A stretch of 64,000 nucleotides of DNA, taken from assembly GCA_028819475.1 (NCBI GenBank), contig JAPPLJ010000030.1, positions 124,001-188,000 on the forward strand, in the 5' to 3' direction. The position numbers and the translations under genes are program-made. Numbering within the stretch: the stretch's first letter is position 1; every line of letters begins with the position of its first letter. The notes beneath the pieces were generated by a model. That model ran no database searches and was not told the DNA's origin. It saw only the letters and a list, made by a program, of their open reading frames with translations. This DNA comes from Rhodospirillaceae bacterium (lineage in GTDB: Bacteria; Pseudomonadota; Alphaproteobacteria; Bin65). Shown here one piece after another: positions 32,886 to 41,820 of this stretch.

Positions 32886-35657
32886 CTATTCCGCCGCGGC
32901 GGCCGGCGCCTCCGGCCGCGTCACCCGCGCGGCGCAGAATTTGAAGCTCGGGATCTTGCCCCAGGGGTCGAGCATCGGATCGGTCAGCAGGTTGGCCGGC
33001 GCGTCGGTGAAGCAGAAGGGGATGAACACGGTGCCCGCGGGCACGGCGGTATCCATGCGCGCCGCCAGGTCGATGGCGCCGCGCCGCGTCTCGACCCGCA
33101 CCGGATCGCCCGGCGCGATGCCGAGGCGATCGAGGTCGGTCGGGCTGAGCGAGGCGACCGCCTCCGGCTCCAGCGCTTCCAGAATAGTCGCCCGGGTGGT
33201 CATGGCGCCGGTGTGCCAGTGTTCGAGCTGGCGGCCGGTGGTCAGGATCATTGGATAGTCGGCGTCCGGCTGTTCGCCCGGCGGTTGCGGCGCCGCCGGC
33301 ACCAGCTTGCCGCGGCCGTTCGTCGTCGGGAAGCCCTCGCCGAACACGATCTCCTCGCCCGGCCTGTCCGGCGCGGCGCTGGGATAGGTCACCGCGCTCT
33401 CGCGCTCCAGCCGCTCCCAGGAGATGTTGTCGAGGGACGGCATGGTCTGCGCCATTTCCGCATAAACGTCGGCCGCGCCTTCATAGTTCCAGTCGAGGCC
33501 CATGCCGCGGGCGATGTCCTGAATGATCCGGATATCGTGCCGCGCCTCGCCGGGCAGGGCGAGCGCCTGGCGGCCCATCTGGACCTGCCGGTTGGTGTTG
33601 GTGACCGTGCCGGTCTTTTCCGGCCAGGCCGAGGCCGGCAGCACGACATCGGCGTGCCAGGCCGTCTCGGTCAGGAACAGATCCTGCACCACCAGGTGGT
33701 CGAGCTTCGCGAGCGCAGCGCGGGCGTGGGCGGTGTCCGGATCGGACATCGCCGGGTTCTCGCCCATGATGTACATGCCGCCGATTTCGCCGGCGAGGAT
33801 CGCGTTGACGATCTCGACCACCGTCAGCCCGCGCTTGGGATCGAGCGTGCCGCCCCACAGGTCCTGAATCGGCGCACGCAGGTCGGCATCCTCGACCGAC
33901 TGGTAGTCCGGCAGGAACATCGGGATCAGTCCGGCGTCCGACGCGCCCTGGACGTTGTTCTGGCCGCGCAGCGGATGCAGGCCCGTACCCGGCCGCCCGA
34001 CCTGGCCGGTGATGAGTGACAGCGCGATCAGGCAGCGGGCGTTGTCCGTGCCGTTGACGTGCTGGGATATCCCCATGCCCCAGAAGATGATCGCCTTCTC
34101 GGCCCGGGCGAACTTGCGCGCGACGGTGCGCAATTCCCCGGCGTCGATGCCGCAGACCGGCGCCATCTCCTCGGGCGTGAAGGGCCGGATATGTTCGGCG
34201 AAGGCGGCGAAGCCCTCGACGGTCGCCTGGACATACTGCTCGTCGTAGAGCTTCTCCTCGACGATCGTGTTGAGCAGTGCGTTCAGCAGCGCGACATCCG
34301 TGCCACCCTTGAACTGCAGCATGTGGCCGGCGTGGCGCGCCAGCGCCTGGCCGCGCGGGTCGGCGACGATCAGGGTCGCGCCGCGCGCCGCCGCCTGTTT
34401 GAAATAGGTCGCCGCGACCGGGTGGTTCTCGGTCGGGTTGGCGCCAATGACGAAGACGACGTCGCTGTCCCGGCAGGCCGTGAACGGCGCGGTGACGGCG
34501 CCGGAGCCGATCCCTTCGAGCAATGCCGCGACCGACGAGGCGTGGCACAGCCGGGTGCAATGGTCGACATTGTTGGTCCCGAAGCCGGTGCGCACCAGCT
34601 TCTGGAACAGGTAGGCCTCTTCGTTGGAGCCCTTGGCCGAGCCGAAGCCGGCGAGCGCGTTCGATCCCTTCTCGTCGCGAATCCGGCGCAGGCCGCCGGC
34701 GGCGCGCTCCAATGCCTCCTCCCAGCTCGCCTCCCGGAAGTATTCGAGCGGGTTCGACGGGTCCATGACGATATCGGCGGATTTCGGCGCATCGTCGCGC
34801 CGGATCAGCGGTTTCGTCAGGCGCTGCGGGCTGTGGGCATAGTCGAAGCCGAAGCGGCCCTTGACGCACAGCCGCTGCTCGTTGGCCGGGCCGTCGCGGC
34901 CGTCGACATAGAGCAGCTTGCCGTCCTTCAGGTTGTAGGTGATCTGGCAGCCGACGCCGCAATAGGGGCAGACGCTCTCGACCTTCTCGTCGGGAAATTC
35001 GGTGCGCACACCCGCGGCGTCGAGCAGGTTCGCCGGCATCAAGGCGCCGGTCGGGCAGGCCTGCACGCACTCGCCGCAGGCGACGCAGGTGCTGGCGCCC
35101 ATCGGGTCGTCCATGTCGAACACGATCTTCGAACCATGGCCGCGCGCGGCCATGCCGATCACGTCGTTGACCTGGACTTCGCGGCAGGCCCGGACGCAGA
35201 GGTTGCAGTCGATGCAGGCGTCCAGATGGACCGCCATCGCCGGATGGCTGACATCGGGCGCCGGCGTCGCGCGCGGCGGCAGGCGGCTCTCTTCCAGATC
35301 GACCCGGTCGGTCCAGTGCCAGAAGCGGCTGTCGGGATCGCGCGCGACCTCCCTGGCCGGCTGGTCCGCGAGCAGCATCTCGAAGACCATCCGGCGCGAG
35401 GCTTTGGCGCGTTCGGAAGCGGTGCGCACCGCCATGCCTTCGGTCGGCAGACGGATGCAGGACGCGGCGAGCACCCGCTCGCCCTCGACCTCGACCATGC
35501 AGGCGCGGCAGTTGCCGTCGGCGCGGTAGCCCGGCTCGTCGGCGTAGCAGAGATGCGGAATTTCCGTGCCCAAGCGATCCGCGACCTGCCAGATCGTCTC
35601 GCCCGGCGCGGCGGTGACGGTCTCACCGTCCAGCGTGAATGTAGTCGCTTCACTCAT
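32886..35657 (-). CDS. Formate dehydrogenase alpha subunit, Mo/bis-MGD enzyme
   Basis: The 923-residue protein has an N-terminal 2Fe-2S domain with Cys37, Cys50, Cys53 and Cys67, then a CIDCNLCVRACREVQ and a CVACGECVQACPTGA 4Fe-4S pair, the CPYCGVGC 4Fe-4S motif, and the molybdopterin domains. The metal ligand is cysteine in HCTRLCHASS, so it is not a selenoprotein. This is the FdsA/FdhF-like catalytic subunit that oxidises formate. The NADH and FMN subunits (FdsB, FdsG) and FdhD are not adjacent, so its electron acceptor is unclear; a related oxidoreductase function is possible. Confidence 0.85.
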   Translation of the reverse strand: MSEATTFTLDGETVTAAPGETIWQVADRLGTEIPHLCYADEPGYRADGNCRACMVEVEGERVLAASCIRLPTEGMAVRTASERAKASRRMVFEMLLADQPAREVARDPDSRFWHWTDRVDLEESRLPPRATPAPDVSHPAMAVHLDACIDCNLCVRACREVQVNDVIGMAARGHGSKIVFDMDDPMGASTCVACGECVQACPTGALMPANLLDAAGVRTEFPDEKVESVCPYCGVGCQITYNLKDGKLLYVDGRDGPANEQRLCVKGRFGFDYAHSPQRLTKPLIRRDDAPKSADIVMDPSNPLEYFREASWEEALERAAGGLRRIRDEKGSNALAGFGSAKGSNEEAYLFQKLVRTGFGTNNVDHCTRLCHASSVAALLEGIGSGAVTAPFTACRDSDVVFVIGANPTENHPVAATYFKQAAARGATLIVADPRGQALARHAGHMLQFKGGTDVALLNALLNTIVEEKLYDEQYVQATVEGFAAFAEHIRPFTPEEMAPVCGIDAGELRTVARKFARAEKAIIFWGMGISQHVNGTDNARCLIALSLITGQVGRPGTGLHPLRGQNNVQGASDAGLIPMFLPDYQSVEDADLRAPIQDLWGGTLDPKRGLTVVEIVNAILAGEIGGMYIMGENPAMSDPDTAHARAALAKLDHLVVQDLFLTETAWHADVVLPASAWPEKTGTVTNTNRQVQMGRQALALPGEARHDIRIIQDIARGMGLDWNYEGAADVYAEMAQTMPSLDNISWERLERESAVTYPSAAPDRPGEEIVFGEGFPTTNGRGKLVPAAPQPPGEQPDADYPMILTTGRQLEHWHTGAMTTRATILEALEPEAVASLSPTDLDRLGIAPGDPVRVETRRGAIDLAARMDTAVPAGTVFIPFCFTDAPANLLTDPMLDPWGKIPSFKFCAARVTRPEAPAAAAE

Positions 35658-35790
35658 GGCGCGGCCCCGGCACCAATCTGGTACGCGTTGCGGCGGAGAC
35701 AACCGCCGAAACCCGCCGTGAAGCACGACTTTTCGGCCGATACAAGGGGCTTTCACGGGATCGGCACCGCAGAAACGACGCGGCTAGCGG

Positions 35791-35809
35791 ACCGGTTGAA
35801 ACCGGTTCG
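35791..35809. repeat. ACCGGTT double repeat and palindrome
   Basis: ACCGGTT at 35791-35797 repeats directly at 35801-35807, and the two parts also form the inverted repeat ACCGGTT-GA-AACCGGT (35791-35806). It is 134 bases upstream of the formate dehydrogenase start and could be a regulator site. Confidence 0.5.
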
Positions 35810-35848
35810 AATCTCAGCGGTTCCGTGCCCGGTCGATCGGGCTCCGCC

Positions 35849-36652
35849 TCACCGCCCCGAATACACGCCCTGGCGCTTCTCCAGCAGGGCGTTGACGGCT
35901 TCCAGATGGTCCTCGCTCTGGTGGCACAGGGCCTGGTTGACCGCAGCAGCCTCGAGGAAACTCGGCAGGTCCATTTTCACCGCAGCGCGCAGCAGGCGCT
36001 TGGCCTGGCGCACGGTCTTCGGCGGCTTCGAGGCAATCACGCCGGCGAAGGCCCTGGCCTCGTCCATCAGGGCTTCCGGTTCGACCACCTTCATACACAG
36101 TCCCCGGCGGAGCGCCTCGTCGGCCTTGATCGGCCGGCCGGTGAAGGTCATCTCGGCGGCGACCTCCCACGGCACGCGCCGCGGCAGGAACCAGCTTCCG
36201 GCGTCGCCCGCAATCAGGCCGAGGCTGACGAAGACTTCGCCGAACAGGGCCCCGGTCGAGGCGATCCGGAAATCGCACATGAAGGCGAGGTCGCAGCCCG
36301 CGCCCATCGCCGGCCCGTTGACCGCCGCGATGGTCGGCACGTCCAGCCCGTAGATCGCCAGCGGAATCTGCTGGATGCCGTACATATAGCCTTCGGCGAG
36401 CTGCTGGCCCGGACCTCCGAACATGCCCCCGCGGTCGCGCATCGCCTTGACGTCGCCGCCGGACGAGAAGGCCGTGCCGGCGCCGGTCAGAATCATGACC
36501 GAAATCTCGGCGTCGCGCTGCACCCGGCCGATTGCGCCGACCAGTGCTTCGATCATCTCGGGGCCGGAGACCGGGTTGCGCCGGTCGGGATCGTTCAGCG
36601 TGAGCGTGACGACGCGGCCGGCCTTTTCGTAGAGGACCGGATCGGTAGACAT
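35849..36652 (-). CDS. Enoyl-CoA hydratase/isomerase family protein
   Basis: The 267-residue crotonase-fold protein has the oxyanion-hole segments FSSGGDVKAMRDRGG near residue 65 and NGPAMGAGCDLAFMCD near residue 115, with Glu in FGEVFVSLGL and Asp in IAGDAGSW as possible acid/base residues. It would act in beta-oxidation or a related CoA pathway. ATG 36652 has GAGG upstream. The gene order with the peroxiredoxin gene upstream does not point to a specific substrate. Confidence 0.85.
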   Translation of the reverse strand: MSTDPVLYEKAGRVVTLTLNDPDRRNPVSGPEMIEALVGAIGRVQRDAEISVMILTGAGTAFSSGGDVKAMRDRGGMFGGPGQQLAEGYMYGIQQIPLAIYGLDVPTIAAVNGPAMGAGCDLAFMCDFRIASTGALFGEVFVSLGLIAGDAGSWFLPRRVPWEVAAEMTFTGRPIKADEALRRGLCMKVVEPEALMDEARAFAGVIASKPPKTVRQAKRLLRAAVKMDLPSFLEAAAVNQALCHQSEDHLEAVNALLEKRQGVYSGR

Positions 36653-36741
36653 GAAATACCTCACAAATTGCGTGGCGCGGCGTCCCCCCGGCCGTGCGGA
36701 ACCGGGGGAAGGGCCACCGCCAGCGCGAACGCAGCGGGCTT

Positions 36742-37221
36742 CTACTTCTTCGCCTGGGACTCGTAGAAGTTGACGATCTTGATGACATCACCCGCATCCA
36801 GCCGGCCGAGCGGGCCGTCGCTGTAGCTGGACAGGACCACCTTGCCAGTCTCGCCGTTCACGATGAACTCGGAGGGCTGGATGATCTGGCGCCGGTCCTC
36901 CCACCAGGAACCCAGCGCATCCGCGATGTCGCGCTTTACACCGTAGCCGAACGGGAAGCCCTTGCCGTCGGCAATCTTCTTTGCGTTGCCGATGTCGTCG
37001 ACGCTCGCGGCGACGACGGATGCATTCGCTTCGCGGAGCCCGTCAAGCTGTTTGCCGAAGCCATCCAACTGATGGCGGCAGAACGGTCACCAGTGACCGC
37101 GATAGAACAGGATGACCCGATACTTTGTATCCAGGCCGTCGGGCAGGCGCATCGTTCCGCCGTCGACCAGATCGATCGACAATTCGGGAAAGGTCGCGCC
37201 GATACCGAGTTTCTCGCCCAT
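36742..37221 (-). CDS. Peroxiredoxin-like protein with in-frame UGA at the active-site position (candidate selenoprotein)
   Basis: Two adjoining frames on the minus strand are one gene if the TGA at 37087-37089 is read through. The product is 159 residues: MGEKLGIGATFPELSIDL, then FYRGHW at 39-44, the TGA at codon 45, PFCRHQL from 46, and a complete thioredoxin-fold C-terminus ending YESQAKK. Family relatives have Cys-Pro-Phe-Cys here, so UGA replaces the first cysteine and gives a U-x-x-C motif. The downstream frame is intact and well conserved. The hairpin at 37053-37080 has the right distance for a bacterial SECIS. ATG 37221 has AAAGG 11 bases before it. The alternative is a nonsense mutation. 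Confidence 0.75.
37053..37080 (-). promoter_or_regulatory. Bacterial SECIS-like hairpin after the in-frame UGA
   Basis: Read on the minus strand, TGCCG (37080-37076) pairs with CGGCA (37057-37053), and CCATC (37075-37071) pairs with GATGG (37065-37061), with a three-base bulge on the 3' side. The apical loop is AGTTG. Sixteen bases separate the UGA from the loop and G is the second loop base, both within the known bacterial SECIS rules. Confidence 0.65.
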
Positions 37222-37302
37222 GCCGGCAATCGCCTTTCTTTGAGATTGAAGACTGCGGGGTTGTGCCGCCATTCGGCGCGGAGGGCAAGAGGCTGCTTTG
37301 GC

Positions 37303-38364
37303 CTACACCAACAGACCCAGCCGCTCCGCCGCCGCCAGTGCCAGCACGGCGCCGACCAGGACGATCGCCACGCCGCCCGCGAGGCCTGCCGTCCGGTGGG
37401 CCAGATTGCCGTACTTCGCCAGAGCGGGATTCGCGCCGGCGGCGCGGGCCGCACCGCGGCGGGCGTAAATCGCCGCCAGGCCGATCGCCGATACGGTGAT
37501 CGCCACGCCCAGCGCCATGACCAGCGCGCCCAGGATGCCGATGGCGAATATGCCGTTGGCCAGCGTGAACAGCAGCACGATCACGGCGCCGGTACAGGGT
37601 CGCAGCCCGGCAGCGACAGCCGCGGGAACCATGGCCCGGAGGCCCGGCTCCGCCGGTCCGGAATCGCCATGCTCATGCTCGTGATGCCCGCGCGGCCGAT
37701 GCCCCTTATCGTGATCGTGAGAACAGCCTCGGCCGACGATGCCGCCCCAGAACATCCACAGGCCGAGCAGCACGATCAACCCGTAGCTCGCCAGTTCGAC
37801 CCAGGTCGCGTTGCCGATCAGTTCCAGCGTGCCGGCATCCAGCGCCAGGGCGAAGACGCTGACCAGTCCGATCGCCACCAGCGCCTGGGTCAGGGCGATC
37901 AGTCCGCTCATGATCACGCCGTCCCGGGGCGACGCCCGGTTGGCCAGGAAATAGGCGGCAACGACGAACTTCCCGTGGCCCGGCCCGGCCGCGTGGAACA
38001 GGCCGTAGAGGAAGGAGAGCAGCAGGATGGCCAGGACCGGCGCGATGGCGCCGCCGCTCTTGTAGGCATTGACCTGCCGGGCGAGATTGTCGTTCAGCCG
38101 CCGCTGCCAGCGCGCGACTGCCAGGATGTAGCGTTGCACGGCGGCGGGCGGGCGGATCAGCGGCGGCGGCGGCGCCTTTGCCTCCGGCGCGGCGCCCGGT
38201 CTGGCCGGCGCCCCCTTCGGGTCGAGGCCGAAGGGGTTTTGCGCCGCCACGGGCCCTGCCGCCGTTGCCGGAATTCCGACGGCGAACACCGGCACCAGCA
38301 TTGCCCACAGGACGAGGCGGTGCAGAAGCCCGCGATCCGGAATCATCGACGCATACATACGCAT
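37303..38364 (-). CDS. NicO-family nickel/cobalt transporter
   Basis: The 353-residue protein has a signal-like N-terminus and a proline/alanine-rich linker, then the NicO membrane core with LYGLFHAAGPGHGKFVVAAY near residue 120 and LRPCTGAVIVLLFTLANG near residue 260. A histidine-rich cytoplasmic loop, with SHDHDKGH and HHEHEHGD near residue 218, is typical for metal sensing or delivery. It exports or imports nickel or cobalt; direction is not settled in this family. The DUF1007 gene upstream is its normal partner. ATG 38346 is an alternative start. Confidence 0.85.
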   Translation of the reverse strand: MRMYASMIPDRGLLHRLVLWAMLVPVFAVGIPATAAGPVAAQNPFGLDPKGAPARPGAAPEAKAPPPPLIRPPAAVQRYILAVARWQRRLNDNLARQVNAYKSGGAIAPVLAILLLSFLYGLFHAAGPGHGKFVVAAYFLANRASPRDGVIMSGLIALTQALVAIGLVSVFALALDAGTLELIGNATWVELASYGLIVLLGLWMFWGGIVGRGCSHDHDKGHRPRGHHEHEHGDSGPAEPGLRAMVPAAVAAGLRPCTGAVIVLLFTLANGIFAIGILGALVMALGVAITVSAIGLAAIYARRGAARAAGANPALAKYGNLAHRTAGLAGGVAIVLVGAVLALAAAERLGLLV

Positions 38365-38423
38365 TCAGATGGGGGCGGACATGGCGTTGCGCGACATTGG
38401 CTTTCGCCCGATTGCGCCGAAAG

Positions 38424-39023
38424 TCAACCGGTAGGACAGTCGAAATTGAGCATCTGCGGCACAACCAGGCCGAAATAGATCGGGTTTTCGAAATCGTCCC
38501 GCATGACCGTCCTGCATCCGGCAGGGGCTGCACCGGCGAAGGTTATCGGATTTTGTTTCGCGAGGTCGACGGCGACATAGTAGGTCTTGTCGACGAACAG
38601 GAAGTCCGGATTGTCAGCGCGCGGATCGACCGGCCGCGGCAGCGGCAGCGTGAAGCGATAGGTGAGCCGGCCGTCTACAACAGAAGCGGCGAAGCCGGCG
38701 ACCTTTTCGAGTTTGAGTTCCTCGCGACCGATCCGCACGACGGTAAAATAGTTGAAATCCTTCAGGGCGTCGAAAGCGCCGCGGCGCACCATCTCCGCTT
38801 CGCCGGCGTCCAGTTTGCCATCGCGGTTCCGGTCGAAGGCGTGGATCACCACGCCGCCGAAAACCGCATCGAAGATCCAGTGCTGGGTGATCGCCACGAT
38901 CTTGCCGCCCTCCATGTGGAATACGACCCGCGCGTCGATGAAAATATGCGGGTGGGCGGCGGCGGGCCGGACCATGCTAACCGCCCCGGCGACCAAAATG
39001 GCGACAATCAGCAGGCTTCGCAT
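38424..39023 (-). CDS. DUF1007 periplasmic metal-transport accessory protein
   Basis: The 199-residue protein has a signal peptide ending RPAAAHPHIFID. The mature N-terminus therefore carries His-Pro-His, a likely metal ligand typical of DUF1007. An EF-hand-like stretch DRNRDGKLDAGE lies near residue 64. DUF1007 proteins are regularly encoded directly before NicO permeases, as here, and probably deliver the metal ion in the periplasm. The 59-base gap to the permease gene suggests an operon. Confidence 0.85.
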   Translation of the reverse strand: MRSLLIVAILVAGAVSMVRPAAAHPHIFIDARVVFHMEGGKIVAITQHWIFDAVFGGVVIHAFDRNRDGKLDAGEAEMVRRGAFDALKDFNYFTVVRIGREELKLEKVAGFAASVVDGRLTYRFTLPLPRPVDPRADNPDFLFVDKTYYVAVDLAKQNPITFAGAAPAGCRTVMRDDFENPIYFGLVVPQMLNFDCPTG

Positions 39024-39201
39024 GCAGAACTCCGTGCGGGCGGCAGGTAGCGCGACAGAATTGCCGGACCGGCGCCCGGCAAAGGAACCCGGCAAAGGAA
39101 AGAGCGGCGAGACGGTACCGTCAAAGGCCGGCATTCCGCTTTCGCTTCGCTGCCACGGACAGGTCGGCCGGATGATGTAAAATACCCCATCCCGAAGCCG
39201 A

Positions 39202-39726
39202 ATGCACCATGACCGAATCGCCTCCGAAACGGACCTTTCCGACGTGACCGACGAAGACGGTGCAAGACAGCTGCTGATCGTCGGCCATGTGCCGTCGGAC
39301 AACACGCGGCGCCTGCGCGATGCCGCAGCCGACGCGGCGCGCGGCGCCCTGGACGGCGGCGGCGTGCGCGTCGTCGCGCAAAGCCCGTTCGAGACTCAGC
39401 CGGAGCATGTCCGCGCCGCCGATGCCGTCATCTTGGGGACAACGGAAAATCTCGGCTACATGAGCGGCGCGTTGAAGGATTTCTTCGACCGCTGCTACTA
39501 CCCCTGCCTGGACCACACCCAGGGCCTGCCCTATTGCCTCTATATCCGCGCCGGCCACGACGGGACCGGCACGCGGCGCGGCGTCGAGACCATCGTCACG
39601 GGCCTGCGCTGGCGCGCGGTGCAGGAGCCGCTGATCTGCCGGGGCGCCTGGGACGAGGCGTTTGTCGAGCAGGTTGCGGAGATCGGAGCGGCGATGGCGG
39701 CCGGCCTGGAGGCGGGCATCTTCTGA
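39202..39726 (+). CDS. Flavodoxin-like NAD(P)H-dependent oxidoreductase
   Basis: The 174-residue protein has the flavodoxin-like fold pattern with QLLIVGHVPSDNTRRL as the phosphate-binding loop region and GTTENLGYMSGALKDFFDR near residue 80, which matches the flavin-binding loop of small FMN reductases. The physiological substrate is unknown. It is divergent from the DUF1007-NicO pair. The start at ATG 39202 is the only one that keeps the full N-terminus. Confidence 0.75.
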   Translation: MHHDRIASETDLSDVTDEDGARQLLIVGHVPSDNTRRLRDAAADAARGALDGGGVRVVAQSPFETQPEHVRAADAVILGTTENLGYMSGALKDFFDRCYYPCLDHTQGLPYCLYIRAGHDGTGTRRGVETIVTGLRWRAVQEPLICRGAWDEAFVEQVAEIGAAMAAGLEAGIF

Positions 39727-39759
39727 CGGCATCGCTGCCGGGCCGCCCGGTCCCGGGTA

Positions 39760-40284
39760 TTATTGCCCGCCGAACAATTCGTCGAGCACAGCCGCGTACA
39801 TCTCCCGAGCCTCCGCGCCGAAACAGGCGAAGACGACCCTTTCCGGGGCGCTACCGCTTTCGAGATGGGCCCGGGTCTCGGTCAGGGCGATCCGGGTCGC
39901 CCGGTCCAGCGGGTAGCCGTAAACGCCCGTGCCGATCGCCGGAAAGGCGATGGATGCGGCGCCCTTCTCCGCCGCGATCCCGAAACAGCGGCGATAGCAG
40001 CGCGCCAGCAGATCGGGTTCGCCGCGCGCGCCGCCCTCCCAGACCGGGCCGACCGTGTGGATCACATGGCGGGCGGGCAAATCGTAGGCGCCCGTCGCCT
40101 TGGCGTCGCCCGTATCGCATCCGCCCAGCGTGCGGCATTCCTCAAGCAGGCGCGGCCCCGCGGCCCGATGAATGGCGCCGTCGACCCCGCCGCCGCCCAA
40201 TAGCGCATTGTTGGCCGCATTGACGATGGCGTCGACGCGTAACGTCGTGATGTCGCCTTCGAAAATCTCTATCCGTTCGCGCAT
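39760..40284 (-). CDS. Macrodomain O-acetyl-ADP-ribose deacetylase
   Basis: The 174-residue protein is a complete macrodomain of the YmdB/MacroD type. The motifs are [22 protein letters not shown] at the start (shown here by the NAANN and [10 protein letters not shown] parts), CDTGDAKAT in the middle and [12 protein letters not shown] near residue 115. It would hydrolyse O-acetyl-ADP-ribose or remove ADP-ribose from proteins. It converges with the flavodoxin-like gene. Confidence 0.92.
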   Translation of the reverse strand: MRERIEIFEGDITTLRVDAIVNAANNALLGGGGVDGAIHRAAGPRLLEECRTLGGCDTGDAKATGAYDLPARHVIHTVGPVWEGGARGEPDLLARCYRRCFGIAAEKGAASIAFPAIGTGVYGYPLDRATRIALTETRAHLESGSAPERVVFACFGAEAREMYAAVLDELFGGQ

Positions 40285-40324
40285 CCGGCTTTTTCAACAG
40301 GTAGAAGTGTGAGGAATGCGGAGC

Positions 40325-40804
40325 CTAACCCTCCGCAGCGGCCTCTGCGGCAGCCTCCACGACGAGAGTCGTGCCGTCGACGTCGACGACAGCGATGCGC
40401 GTACCGGCGGCAAGCTCGCGGCCCTGGGGCGCGACCGTGAAGCGCCACACGCTGTCGCCGATTTGCACCCGGCCGCGCCCGCCGGATGTCGCCGCATCCA
40501 GCGTGTGATGCGTGCCGATGAGCGTCCTGCCGCGCCGGTTGAGCGTCGGGTGGTCGGTCGGCGCCTGGCGCGCAGCGACGATGCGCCTGCCGATGAAGAT
40601 GGATATGACCGAGAGGACGGCGAAGAGGATCGCCTGAATCTCCCAGCTCATCGACGGGATCGCCGCATAGGCGAGGCCGGTGATCACCGCGGCGATGCCG
40701 AGCCAAAGGAAGATGACGCCCGGCACCAGCACCTCGATCAGCATGACGAAGACGCCGAAGGCCAGCCAATGCCAGAAGGAAATGCTATCCGCCCATTCGA
40801 TCAT
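40325..40804 (-). CDS. NfeD family membrane protein
   Basis: The 159-residue protein has two or three membrane helices in its first half (with VFVMLIEVLVPGVIFLWLG) and a C-terminal OB-fold domain with GRGRVQIGDSVWRF, as in short NfeD proteins. These form pairs with SPFH proteins such as QmcA and organise membrane microdomains. The SPFH gene lies directly upstream on the same strand, 38 bases away. Confidence 0.88.
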   Translation of the reverse strand: MIEWADSISFWHWLAFGVFVMLIEVLVPGVIFLWLGIAAVITGLAYAAIPSMSWEIQAILFAVLSVISIFIGRRIVAARQAPTDHPTLNRRGRTLIGTHHTLDAATSGGRGRVQIGDSVWRFTVAPQGRELAAGTRIAVVDVDGTTLVVEAAAEAAAEG

Positions 40805-40842
40805 CGGTCCGTTCCCCGGCCTGCCCGTCGACCTTTACCGGT

Positions 40843-41820
40843 TCAATCCTTGCCGGATTTCGGCACCGTGCCGCCCGCCGGTTTTCCGCCGCCGTCGCCG
40901 TCGCCGAACGCCTGGCGTGCGATTTCGGTAAGACCGCTGACCGCGCCGATCACCCCGGACGCCTCGAGCGGCATCAGGATCACTTTCTGGTTGCGCGCGC
41001 TCCCGATCGTTTCGAGCGCGCCGACATATTTCTGGGCGACGAAATAGTTGACTGCCTGGATGTTGCCTTCGCCGATCGCCTTGGACACCATTTCGGTTGC
41101 CCGGGCTTCGGCTTCCGCCTCGCGTTCGCGCGCCTCGGCGTCCCGGAAGGCCGCTTCGCGCCGCCCTTCGGCGTCGAGGATCTGGGCCTGCTTCTGGCCC
41201 TCGGCGCGCAGGATTTCCGACTGGCGGACGCCCTCGGCCTCGAGGATGGTCGCCCGTTTCTCGCGTTCGGCCTTCATCTGGCGCGCCATGGCCTCGACCA
41301 GCTGGGCTGGCGGCGTGATGTCCTTGATCTCGATGCGCGTGATCTTGACTCCCCAGGGCGAGGTCGCCTCGTCGACGACGCGCAGCAGGTCGGCGTTGAT
41401 CTTGTCGCGCTGGGACAGCAGTTCGTCGAGGTCCATCGAGCCCATGACCGTCCGGATGTTGGTCACCGTGAGATTGAGGATGGACACTTCGAGGCGCCGC
41501 ACTTCGTAGGACGCCTTGACCGGATCGAGCACCTGGTAGAACACCACGCCGTCCACCGTCACCATGGCGTTGTCGCGGGTGATGATTTCCTGGGATGGAA
41601 CGTCCGTGACCTGTTCCATCACGTTCTGCCGCCGTCCGATCCGGTCGACCAGAGGGACGATCAGATGCAGGCCGGGCGTCAGCGTCCTGGTATAGCGGCC
41701 GAACCGTTCGACGGTGTATTCGAAGCCCTGCGGCACCGTCTTCACACCCATGAAGACCAGGGCGATCGCCAGCACGATGACGACGACGACGAAGATCGAA
41801 AATGGATCGACCATATTCAT
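40843..41820 (-). CDS. qmcA: SPFH/stomatin-like membrane protein
   Basis: The 325-residue protein has an N-terminal membrane helix, then the SPFH/Band 7 domain with VPQGFEYTVERFGRYTRTL near residue 30 and VKASYEVRRLEVSI near residue 110. A coiled-coil region rich in glutamate and alanine follows (residues 190-250), ending in the conserved NYFVAQKYV. It matches QmcA. With the NfeD gene downstream it forms the usual two-gene unit for membrane organisation and quality control. Confidence 0.9.
   Translation of the reverse strand: MNMVDPFSIFVVVVIVLAIALVFMGVKTVPQGFEYTVERFGRYTRTLTPGLHLIVPLVDRIGRRQNVMEQVTDVPSQEIITRDNAMVTVDGVVFYQVLDPVKASYEVRRLEVSILNLTVTNIRTVMGSMDLDELLSQRDKINADLLRVVDEATSPWGVKITRIEIKDITPPAQLVEAMARQMKAEREKRATILEAEGVRQSEILRAEGQKQAQILDAEGRREAAFRDAEAREREAEAEARATEMVSKAIGEGNIQAVNYFVAQKYVGALETIGSARNQKVILMPLEASGVIGAVSGLTEIARQAFGDGDGGGKPAGGTVPKSGKD

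Noticed and set aside
32886..35657. Formate dehydrogenase as a second selenoprotein
   Set aside because: The metal ligand codon is cysteine in HCTRLCHASS and no in-frame UGA is present.
35797..35830. tRNA-like T-arm with GGTTCGAATC
   Set aside because: The bases around the loop do not form the five-pair T stem (a C-C clash at the third pair), and no acceptor stem, D arm or anticodon arm can be drawn.
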